Positions 32,069 through 44,400 of a stretch of 64,000 nt of DNA are shown piece after piece. The notes beneath the pieces are model-generated. The model was not told the DNA's origin. It made no database searches and saw only the letters and a list, made by a program, of their open reading frames with translations. Made by a program: the position numbers and the translations under genes. How positions within the stretch are numbered: position 1 is the first letter of the stretch; each line of letters starts with the position of its first letter. The DNA is from Caprella mutica (Eukaryota; Arthropoda; Malacostraca; Amphipoda; Caprellidae): NCBI GenBank assembly GCA_947561585.1, contig CANNZV010001856.1:144414-208413 (forward strand). The letters are read 5' to 3'.

Positions 32069-32896
32069 AAGACACACGAATATCTTTACAGGCATTAGAC
32101 TATCAAGACACACGAATATCTTTACTGACATTAGACTATCAAGACACACGAATATCTTTACAGGCATTAGACTATCAAAACACACGAATATCTTTACAGG
32201 CATTAGACTATCAAGACACACGAATATCTTTACTGGCATTAGACTATCAAAACACACGAATATCTTTACTGGCACTAGACTATCAAGACACACGAATATC
32301 TTTACTGGCATTAGACTATCAAGACACACGAATATCTTTACAGGCATTAGACTATCAAGACACACGAATATCTTTACAGGCGTTAGACTATCAAGACACA
32401 CGAATATCTTTACAGGCGTTAGACTATAAAGACACACGAATATCTTTACAGGCACTAGACTATCAAGACACACGAATATCTTTACTGGCACTAGACTATC
32501 AAGACACACGAATATCTTTACAGGCGTTAGACTATCAAGACACACGAATATCTTTACAGGCACTAGACTAATCAAGACACACGAATATCTTTACAGGCAC
32601 TAGACTAATCAAGACACACGAATATCTTTACTGGCACTAGACTATCAAGATACACGAATATCTTTATAGGCATTAGACTATCAAGATACACGAATATCTT
32701 TATAGGCATTAGACTATCCAGGCACACGAATATCTTTACAGGCATTAGACTATCAAGACACACGAATATCTTTATAGGCATTAGGCTATCCAGGCACACG
32801 AATATCTTTATAGGCATTAGACTATCCAGGCACACGAATATCTTTACAGGCATTAGACTATCCAGGCACACGAATATCTTTATAGGCATTAGGCTA
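32062..32896 (+). repeat. 36-bp minisatellite, copy 2
   Basis: About 23 units of the intron 4 array (GACACACGAATATCTTTACA then GGCATTAGACTATCAA), with a different order of variants from copy 1. Beyond it the two copies align. Confidence 0.95.
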
Positions 32897-33780
32897 TTTA
32901 TACAAAATCTACGTTAACTTTATCCCCTCGCTTCCCTTTTAAGTTACATAGAGCTCTTCACTATACACTCCATCGTAATTAATTTTTATTTAATTGTAAA
33001 GTCGCGAGTTTAATGCCAGCAAATGGAAACTGAATTAAAACACTCCTTTTAGTACTTTTCTCTGCCGTACTTTGACCCTTATGTACTCCCATCATAAGGC
33101 TGCTTTTGCTGTGTCGTTAGTAACTTAGTTAGACTGCCCCACTGATTTGCATGCCAAATAAGTACCTGCTAAAAACTTGAAGATTTGGAGAGTTGGCAGT
33201 ACTATCCGACAAAAGGGAATGATGTACTATCGGACACAAAGATAAGATGTACTATCCGCTACTAAATGTTTTAACTGAACCATCATTTTTCAACTCTACG
33301 AACAGCATATTGATAGTTTTCCAACGATATCGAATAACACACTATTAATTACCGATACTGAGTTATCGGACAGTTTCATTTTTCAGGACACTATAAAACA
33401 TTTTAACTCGTTATCGAAAATGTGGAACCGTCCGATAACTCGAAACTTCCTCTAGTATCTTCGAGGTAAGATTCTAGCGGATGGATGTTCGTTTGAATAT
33501 GCAAATAAGGTAACTGGCACTTTCTGTTTCATTCCTCGGATTGTAAGGACTAACTTTAATTAAACTTACTCTAGAAATCTCTCCTTCAAAACCATTGTCA
33601 CTCCTAATTAGGATATCACGATACCATCAATATATCAGTATTAATCAGTATCGGTTATTTCATGATATCGGTAATAATAGTAACAATACAGTATATCTAA
33701 TAAGTAGGTTATCTATTATTTCATATATCGGCAATTTCCAGATATCGTAGATCTCATGTTATCGGTACTTGTTAGTATCG

Positions 33781-34339
33781 ACAACATAATGATTATGTCA
33801 TATAAATGACAACATAATGATTATGTCATATAAATGACAACATAATGATTATGTCATACAAATGACAACATAATGATTATGTCATACAAATGACAACATA
33901 ATGATTATGTCAAACAAATGACAACATAATGATTATGTCTTACAAATGACAACATAATGATTATGTCATACAAATGACAACATAATGATTATGTCATACA
34001 AATGACAACATAATGATTATGTCATACAAATGACAACATAATGATTATGTCATACAAATGACAACATAATGATTATGTCATACAAATGACAACATAATGA
34101 TTATGTCATACAAATGTCAACATAATGATTATGTCAAACAAATGAAAACATAATGATTATGTCAAACAAATGACAACATAATGATTATGTCAAACAAATG
34201 AAAACATAATGATTATGTCTTACAAATGACAACATAATGATTATGTCTTACAAATGACAACATAATGATTATGTCATACAAATGACAACATAATGATTAT
34301 GTCATACAAATGACAACATAATGATTATGTCATACAAAT
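33781..34339 (+). repeat. 28-bp minisatellite, copy 2
   Basis: About 20 units of ACAACATAATGATTATGTCA plus TACAAATG, against about 15 in copy 1. Some units have AAACAAATG or CTTACAAATG. Confidence 0.95.
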
Positions 34340-35346
34340 ATCACTTAAAAACTAATCAATAGTAAGTTACTAAGTTTAATACATTTAGCAGCGAAACATC
34401 CAATTCCTAAAAACTAAATGAATTAAATTGTTCGCAAATAACCAATTTAGTTGTTTACTTCAATATTTTTATCGTTAGGTTTAGCTGAGTTGCGCTGAAT
34501 CAAAGAATGACTTCACTTGTTCCCTTTTATTTCTAAAAAGGTCCGTGCCGAATTACCCAAATTTGGGCCCTTTGCTGCCCGGTAAAATAAAGATTTCGAC
34601 TAAAAACACACGGACAGGAAATTCTAACATTATAGTAAATTTACATTTATTATTTATTTCTGTTTAATAAATTTATTCAATAATATTTAAAAGTTTACCA
34701 AGTGGTAATCAAAATCAATATTGATATTTTGAAATGATTAATGTTTCGTTAAATAATATTATTAATTAAATGAGCAGGCGTTACATTTTCCGACTACCAA
34801 TCAAATAGTAATGATTGATTAAAGAAATTATGCTCGACAGAATATCTATGATATCAGAGATGTTATTGAAATTCAACATTGATTATATTTTATTAGGATT
34901 CAAACCATTCGAAAAAAGAAATCTTTAACGTTCAATTTGAATTGCTTTTCTAAATATATAATTGTCAGAACAATTTGGGCTAGGAAATATAATTAATGAA
35001 AAATATAGTTATATTATTGTTCCGTTAAAGTGCCACATTCACAAAATTTATACAAAATTTTCATTTCAAAATTTTCGTCCATTGAAATTTTTTATTCATT
35101 AAAATTTTTGATTCATTAAAGTATTTCTTTCATTACTATTTTTCATTCATTAATATTTTTCATTTATTAAAATTTTTCATTCATTAATATTTTCCTTCAT
35201 TAAAAATTTTATTGTTAAAATAAGAAAACAGTCACTTTTACATAATTCTCACAATTTTTTTAATCATAGCTACAAAATTTTAATTTTCCGTTACTAATAT
35301 ATAAGTGCCCCATTCACAATGGTAACAATTTAGCCCTTTTTCCCAG

Positions 35347-35472
35347 GTGCAAGAGCTAGCCAGTCCGCCCAGAGCCAGTGTGGTGGTGAAAGACTGTGCC
35401 ATCGCCTGTCTCAAATCCACCTACCAGTTCCTCTTCGAAAACTGTTATGAGTTGTACAGTAGAGAGTTCCAG
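35347..35472 (+). CDS. unc-13: unc-13 exon 5, copy 2
   Basis: Identical in sequence to the copy 1 exon, including acceptor TTTTTCCCAG and donor GTGAGA. As the first exon of copy 2, it has no upstream partner other than exon 4 of copy 1 or a new first exon. Confidence 0.9.
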
Positions 35473-38400
35473 GTGAGAACAGAGTTAGCATTTAAAACAG
35501 ACACTTACGGTAATTTGCGTATTGCTGTATATATACGCATTTTCGTATAACTACGTATTACTGTACAGTTATATATTCCCGTATAGATAGCTACGTATTC
35601 CCGTATAGCTACGAATTCCCGTACAGTTAGGTATTCCCGTATAGATAGCTACATATTCCCGTATAGATAGCTACGAATTCCCGTACAGTTAGATATTCCC
35701 GTATAGATAGCTACGTATTCCCGTATAGCTACAAATTCCCGTACAGTTGGGTATTCCCGTATAGATAGCTACGTATTCCCGTGTAGCTACAAATTCCCGA
35801 ACAGTTAGGTATTCCCGTATAGATAGCTACGTATTCCCGTATAGCTACAAATTCCCGTACAGTTAGGTATTCCCGTATAGATCTACGTATTCGCGTATAG
35901 CTACAAATTCCCGTACAGTTAGGTATTCCCGTATAGATAGCTACGTATTCCCGTATAGCTACGTATTCCTGAACAGTTTTTTCCGTACAATTCCGTGTAT
36001 TCAAAATCCTAAACTAAGAAAAACAATTGCATATTTGAATTTAGCAAAAAAAAAGAGAAAAAGTATCATAAACATAAAATTGTTTTATCAAGTGTAAATG
36101 GTCGGATTCCCCTTTTTTTGCCTTGTGTAATCGCTCCAATCTCCTGTTTTTTCACCACCTAATAATATCTTTCTCACCCCAGGTTGACCCCGCAGAGAAG
36201 CAAGAGGCTGGTGAAGGCCCTAGACTTGACAGTGTTGATTTCTGGTACAAACTCATCACCCTGATAGTCTCAGTGATAGATGAGGACAGGAACAACTATG
36301 CACCTGTGCTGAACCAATTCCCTCAGGAATTCAACATAGGGGCGGTAAGAAAAAAAATTTACTAGAATTTTTTTTTGGAGAAAATTGACTTAAAAAAAAT
36401 TAATAATAAATTTTTTGAAGAAAAATTCTTTTTTCGAAAAAATAAAGTTTTTTAAGAAACATTTTTTTCAGAAAGAAATAATTCCAAAACAAATTCACTA
36501 TAAAAAAAATACTTTTTCGAAAAAATGATTTTAATTGATTAAAGAATAATAGTTTTCAACAATTTTTTTTTCCATGTCCTTATAGTCTAAAATAATCGGG
36601 CATTTTTTTAAATGTATCTATTTTCAATAGAAGTAGACACAGTCGCGCTATACCTACTAGTTTAAGCTCCGAATTATCGGACAGTTCCAGCTTCTCGATC
36701 ATATGAAAAAATGTACTTCTAAACATTTCAACTCGTTATTTTAATTAATTATGTGTTAGTTTTATAAAAGGACTTACAGTTTTTAATCTGTAGCGATAAA
36801 ATGAAATAGGCTTTATTACTTTTGTAATACATATATCAGATATAATGTCAAAAATATATTATCTATAATAAGTAAATTAAACTATCATTCCAGTGTTGAT
36901 CTTATAGATATGTGTAATATTTCGAAAAAATGACTCTCAATTCGACTAAGTTCCGAATTTTTGGTCAGTATTTCATCTTCGGACATATAAGAAAAAAAAA
37001 ATTATTATTAGATAGCACTGTGTAATAATAATCATTTTTATATATTTTTTTCTAATATGACCGAAGATGTGGTACTGACCGATAATTCGTAACTTACCCT
37101 AAGTTCCGAATTATCGAACGGTTACGTATTTTCGTTCATATACATATGAAAAAATGTGTACAATAGCCTATATCTTGAGTTCCAAAATTTAATTTAAATT
37201 ATCTTCTGATATTTTAGAAAATTGCTACTAGTTATTTTAGCACAATTTGCAATGCAAAATGTTTCAGATCAATTTCTCCCTGAATATCAACAGTGTTCTT
37301 TGACCGTGTTCTTCTTGCGCATCCATGAGCATTTGAAACTCTGTCTAACTAACTTCTTCTTTAAAAATGTTCTTTCGGAATTCTAAATTGATGTACCGAC
37401 TAACATTTCAATGTGATGCAATATTTCTTACTTGACTTGTTTTTGGTGAGGAATTTTATTTGCAAATTTCAAAAACAATTTTAAAATTAAATTAAGAATT
37501 TTAAGATAATTATTTAAAGAAGGTCTGCTTCTTCTGGTCTTTAAAAAACCATTTAAAATAATTTTATCTTATTTGCCAATAATTATAATTATTTTAAATT
37601 ATTTCTCATATTTTTTAATTATTTTATCCTATTGTTCAATATATGTTTTATTTAAAAATAATTTTTTTTTTTTTAATTCAATTTTTAGATTTTTTTTTTT
37701 TTTTTAGTTATTGTTACAAAGCCCGTACATGCTTCAAAATTATATTAAATTCTTCTACCTTCACACACAGCTAGCTTCACTCAATTCATTTCCCTTTACT
37801 ATTGTCTCTAATATTCCCCTATGTTTCCTAGCTGTCCGCTGCCACCATGTGGGGAATGTTCGCCGTAGATGTCAAGTACGCTCTGGAGGATCACGAACAA
37901 CACAGAAAATGCAAGAGCAGCGAGTACATGAACCTCCACTTCAGGGTGAGTAATGAAAAACCATAGTTAGGCACTGGCTTTTCAGCTCCTGATGATGAAT
38001 GGAAATTTTTCTATTCGAAAGCTTGAAACATGAAAAACCTTCAATGTTCTCTTGTTCAGTTTAAATATGAAAATAGAGTGTAGGGCAAAGTCACAATTGC
38101 CGGGTGTGAATATATTCTTCTTGTTTTTAATGAAAAAATTTGTCTTTTTCTTTTTAAACAAAAAAAACAAAATACCGGATGAAAATTTCGATAGGTTATT
38201 AATAAAAAACTAGTGTACTTTCCCGTTAAAAATAACGGGGTTTCAATATAATAATGAAATATAATAATAATGTTTTTTTTGTAAAATAGTTTATTATTTA
38301 AAAATCACATCAAAATATTAGAATAAATTAATTGTAATTAGAAAAGTGAGCCCAGTAATAAAATACTAAATTTAACTCGTTATTTCAATTGGTATCCATG

Positions 38401-41400
38401 ATACCTTCCATTGTTTGTTAGAACAAAAAGATTCCTTTTTACAGTCAAATTTTGTAGATCTTTTTTTTCTGATCAAATGTTTGATCTTTCAATTGATTCT
38501 TTGTGATATTGAAGAACAATATTCAGAGTGTGGAGTGGGATGGAGAGGGATTGAGTGGAATGAAGAGGGATGGAGTGGAATGAAGAGGGATGGAGTGGAA
38601 TGGAGAGGGACGGAGTTGATTGGAGAAGAGAGGGATGGAGTGGAATGGAGAGGGATGGAGTTGATTGGAGAAGAGAGGGATGGAGTGGAATGGGGATGGA
38701 TGGAGGGGAATAGAGATTGATGGAGAGGGATGAAGTGGAATAGAGATTGATGGAGTGGAATAGAGATTAATGGAGTGGAATAGAGATTAATGGAGAGGGA
38801 TGAATTGGAATAGAGATTGATGGAGTGGAATAGAGATTGATGGAGAGGGATGAAGTGGAATAGAGATTGATGGAGCGGAATAGAGATTAATGGAGTGGAA
38901 TAGAGATTGATGGAGTGGAATAGAGATTGATGGAGAGGGATGAAGTGGAATAGAGATTGATGGAGTGGAATGGAGATTAATGGAGTGGAATAGAGATTGA
39001 TGGAGTGGAATAGAGATTGATGGAGAGGGATGAAGTGGAATAGAGATTGATGGAGTGGAATAGAGATTAATGGAGTGGAATAGAGATTGATGGAGTGGAA
39101 TAGAGATTGATGGAGAGGGATGAAGTGGAATAGAGATTGATGGAGTGGAATAGAGATTAATGGAGTGGAATAGAGATTGATGGAGTGGAATAGAGATTGA
39201 TGGAGAGGGATGAAGTGGAATAGAGATTAATGGAGTAGAATGTGTATAAACTAGTTACTTTAATTACCTAATATTTCCCCAGGTAAAATGGCTTTACGAT
39301 AACTATGTCAAAGATGTTCCACCGTACAAATCACAAGTGCCTGAGTACCCTGCGTAAGTACACTTTAAAAACATTCAAGCTATGTTACGAATTATCGGTT
39401 GATTTCACTTCTTCGATCATTCAAGAAAAAACGAAATACCTAATGATTATTATTTTATTTTTTAATTTTATTTGTATCCATGATACCTGTAGGATTTTCA
39501 TTTGTATCCATGATACCTGTAGGTTTTTCATTTGTATCCATGATACCTGTAGGATTTTCATTTGTATCCATGATACCTGTAGGATTTTCATTCGTATCCA
39601 TGATACCTGTAGGATATTCATTTGTATCCATAATACCTGCAGGATTTTCATTTGTATCCATGATACCTGCAGGATATTCATTTGTATCCATGATACCTGC
39701 AGGATATTCATTTGTATCCATGATACCGATAATTCGTAATTTAATCTATGCAGTACAATGAAAAAATTATTTTATATTTAAAGTTTCCAACGACTTAAAT
39801 TTGTAAGTTTCTAGAATGAACCTCAATCTTTTTAGATATCTGTTTTTTAGTGTTAAAAGTTATCCTAACGGTGCTTTCTTTAAAATATTATCCTCTTGAT
39901 AATATTTGCATCCTTTACAATGCATCCAAAAGTATCCTCATATGGGATGCATTATTCTCGTCAAAATAATCCTTTAGAAACTTAAGATCAAAGTGAATTG
40001 CTTTGTAATATTTATGATTTAAAGAACAATAGGAATTGTTTGATGTATTTTCCAAGGTAATATTAGAATTAAGCACAATTATGCAATTCATTAACAGTGA
40101 GGCAACGTTTTTAATATTAATTTCCAATCTACTTGCATAAGGTTTGAAATGCGACATAATTTTAATTAATTACATTTCTTTGGTGGATATAATGCCGTAA
40201 TCCTAATTGATCCTGACTAAATATGATTTCCACTTCTTTAACTAGATGGTTCGAGCCGTTTGTCATGCAGTGGCTCAATGAGAATGATGATGTCAGTTTA
40301 GAATTCTTGAACGCAGCTTTCCAGAGAGACAAAAAGGATGAAGTGAGTATTAAGGAATGATTAGTTCTTTTTCTTCAACCTTCTTTTGTATCCATCCTCA
40401 ACTTCTTCCTTCTGCCTTGCTATAGTCTTGGGTAAGCAGACTGACTGTGTAGGTCTCTTATCCATGGGTAAGCAGACTGACTCTGTAGTTCTCTTATCCA
40501 TGGGTAAGAAGACTGACTGTGTAGGTCTCTTATCCATGGGTAAGAAGACTGACTGTGTAGGTCTCCTATCCATGGGTAAGCAGACTGACTGTGTAGGTCT
40601 CTTATCCATGGGTAAGCAGACTGACTCTGTATGTCTCTTATCCATGGGTAAGAAGACTGACTGTGTAGGTCTCCTATCCATGGGTAAGCAGACTGACTGT
40701 GTAGGTCTCTTATCCATGGGTAAGCAGACTGACTGTGTAGGTCTCCTATCCATGGGTAAGCAGACTGACTGTGTAGGTCTCTTATCCATGGGTAAGAAGA
40801 CTGACTGTGTAGGTCTCTTATCCATGGGTAAGAAGACTGACTGTGTAGGTCTCTTATCCATGGGTAAGAAGACTGATTGTGTAGGTCTCTTATCCATGGG
40901 TAAGCAGACTGACTGTGTAGGTCTCTTATCCATGGGTAAGAAGACTGACTGTGTAGGTCTCTTATCCATGGGTAAGAAGACTGACTGTGTAGGTCTCTTA
41001 TCCATGGGTAAGAAGACTGATTGTGTAGGTCTCTTATCCATGGGTAAGCAGACTGACTGTGTAGGTCTCTTATCCATGGGTAAGAAGACTGACTGTGTAG
41101 GTCTCTTATCCATGGGTAAGCAGACTGATTGTGTAGGTCTCTTATCCATGGGTAAGCAGACCGACTGTGTAGGTCTCTTATTCATGGGTAAGCAGACTGA
41201 CTGTGTAGGTCTCTTATCCATGGATAAGCAGACTGACTGTGTAGGTCTCTTATCCATGGGTAAGCAGACCGACTGTGTAGGTCTCTTATCCATGGATAAG
41301 CAGACTGACTGTGTAGGTCTCTTATCCATGGGTAAGCAGACTGATTGTGTAGGTCTCTTATCCATGGGTAAGCAGACCGACTGTGTAGGTCTCCTATCCA

Positions 41401-44400
41401 TGGGTAAGCAGACTGACTGTGTAGGTCTCTTATTCATGGGTAAGCAGACTGACTGTGTAGGTCTCTTATCCATGGGTAAGCAGACTGATTGTGTAGGTCT
41501 CTTATCCATGGGTAAGCAGACCGACTGTGTAGGTCTCTTATCCATGGGTAAGCAGACTGACTGTGTAGGTCTCTTATCCATGGGTAAGCAGACTGACTGT
41601 GTAGGTCTCTTATCCATGGGTAAGCAGACCGACTGTGTAGGTCTCTTATCCATGGGTAAGCAGACTGATTGTGTAGGTCTCTTATCCATGGGTAAGCAGA
41701 CCGACTGTGTAGGTCTCTTATCCATGGATAAGCAGACTGACTGTGTAGGTCTCTTATCCATGGGTAAGCAGACTGATTGTGTAGGTCTCTTATCCATGGG
41801 TAAGCAGACCGACTGTGTAGGTCTCTTATCCATGGGTAAGCAGACTGACTGTGTAGGTCTCTTATCCGTGGGTAAGCAGACTGACTGTGTAGGTCTCTTA
41901 TTCATGGGTGTCTATTCTTGCCATCCATGCGCTGGGTTGACACGGTTACCTGTGATGGCCGAGTAGTCGACCTAGTGCATAAAGCGTAATTCCACTGTCC
42001 CCTCTTCTACGAAGCCTTCTTCATTTCCTGTTTCTTTAAATCACCTAGTTGAGGAGAGGAACAACTTTTAAAACCAGAAAATAATAATAATCATCAAACA
42101 ATACATCTCTCTTGGATTATATAAAATTATGATATAAAATTGACACTAACCATCATCTCTCCCTCAGTTCCCTCCAAGCTCCGAGCACTCCATATTCTCC
42201 AACTCCGTTGTGGATGTGTTCACTCAATTGACACAGTGCTTCAGTGTTGTCAGTAAACTGGAGTGTCCAGACCCAGAGATCTGGAAGAGATTCATGAAGA
42301 GGTTTGCCAAGACTATCGTCAAGGTACTCAATGCCTATGCTGAGATTACCAAGAAAGAATTCCCTAACTACGTCACGGATGATAAGAAGGTTTGTGTACC
42401 CTGATGTAGTTAAAAATTTAAAAGGTGGGATGAAAAAATATCTTAGTATTCTTGTTGTCTGTTCACTGGATATTTACTCTATTTTAAACATCCTCTGAAA
42501 ATTGAGATTCTCTTTCTAAGCATTAGTTGAACTTCCTTGTGAATATTCTTTGAAATTCTTCTTCGTTGCAGGCATGTATCCTGATGAACAACATTCAGCA
42601 AATGCGAGTAGAGCTGCAGAAGATGTACCAGATGATGGGGGGAAAGAGTCTGGAAGAGGATGTCGCTAACATTCTTAACGATTTGCAGACGCAACTCAAT
42701 AATGTTATCGAAGATCTGGCCCAGGTCTTCGGCAAGAGGTAACTAGTTACAAAAGAAAATGTTTATACTAGCTTAGCAGTTATAGGAAAATAATTGTATG
42801 GTCGTGATGTGATAGAAGTTATTGAATAAAGAGTAGTAATTGTTCTTTAGAATATGGTAAGATAGTTGTGTACACATAGTATACATATACATTATAATTC
42901 AGATATACATACAATTAATCACCAATATTATTGATATATCAGTTCCTTTTTTTGTCGAACATAAAATTCAAACTCGCATATAACGGTAAAGGTTTACACA
43001 TTGGTATAATATTGTTTCGTTCTTCCTACAAAAATATTAACTGTCTATGAATAAACTAACCGTTTCTTTCTTACAGTTTGGAGAATAAGATAGCAGTGAA
43101 GGTGAAAGAAATGGGTGACAAGCTGGTGGCCATTAAAGGTACCGGACAAGTGCAGCCCTCTCAGAGAAATGCTATTATCACAGAGGCTGACGATGTGGTG
43201 GAGCCTCTCATGGACCTACTAGGTAATTTATCAACTAGGTAGCTCTTAAAGATTTATCAGAACTAGCTTGGTACCTCAGGAACTAGGTGCGGAGAGTAAA
43301 TAGATGGATAAAGTTAGTCAATTAGAGTCCTTCCTAATGATACTTCTTAACTATGTAGGAACTGGGAACGGACGGTAAACTAGATGGATAAACTATGTCA
43401 CTAGGTATCTCTCCTAAAGATATTATATAACTTGCAAGGCCATTCAGAAAATGAGTACGTTTTAACCTTTACAAGTGGCAGAAATGTGTTTTTCAGTATT
43501 TTAAGTTTACATTACTAAATCTAATTCCAAATTCTCTGTTATTTTCTTCATCAGTACTCTGTCTAAATTCCTCCCTCCATTCTTAGGTGATTGCCTCTCG
43601 ATGTACGATCAGAACTGCGAGAAGACCATCTTCAAGCGACTGCTGAAGGAGTTGTGGAAGATAACCATCACCACAATGGAAAAGGTGGTGGTCCTTCCCC
43701 CTATGACAGACAAGGCGGTAAGTTAACTTTGTTATAACAAATAGGAGGATGTTTAATTAATGAATAGAAGTTACAATAAAGTATTGATAATGTTTATCTA
43801 CCTACTAATTTCTTTTTCGTGTGTCACTATAGTTATTTAAATTATACTTGAAATAATCCTTAAATGTGTGATTACTCATAAGAAATTTTTTCAAATTCTC
43901 ACATGCTGCAATGGATAAATATTTCTTCGATATGATCTTCAACCTCATCTGTACCCTCCTCTTCACCACTAACCACACGGCTGACCATTAACCACACGGT
44001 TCACTACTCTCCACACGGTTCATAACCCGCTTTACGATGCCCCACTCGTCATATGGTTTCACACACGCTATACGGCTCACCACTCGCCTTACGGTTTCAC
44101 ACGACTCACCACAGATGATGCTGAAGAACCTGACAGACAATGCCAAGAACATAGCAGCCAATGCCAAGATAGAAGACATGCCTAATATTCTGAAGAATAG
44201 ACTGGGAGGAAAGGATGTCAAGAATGCAATGTCTAACATCATGGTTAGCAGATTAGTAACTCGAGGGTTCCCTTCAGTTCAATTCATTTCTTTTCCTTAT
44301 GTTTTCCTTATGTTTGATATTTTTTTCTTGTTTCAGTTGATTTAATAAAGCTTATTTTTATTTTCTATACTTTGTATATTTCTTATTATTTCATTATGAT

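Noticed and set aside
40432..41910. CRISPR-like regular repeats
   Set aside because: Units are contiguous with no unique spacers, and the genome is clearly eukaryotic.
40361..41966. Open frames of more than 500 codons on both strands
   Set aside because: They are produced by a 36-bp tandem repeat whose period is divisible by three. Both strands are open and the array lies in an unc-13 intron.
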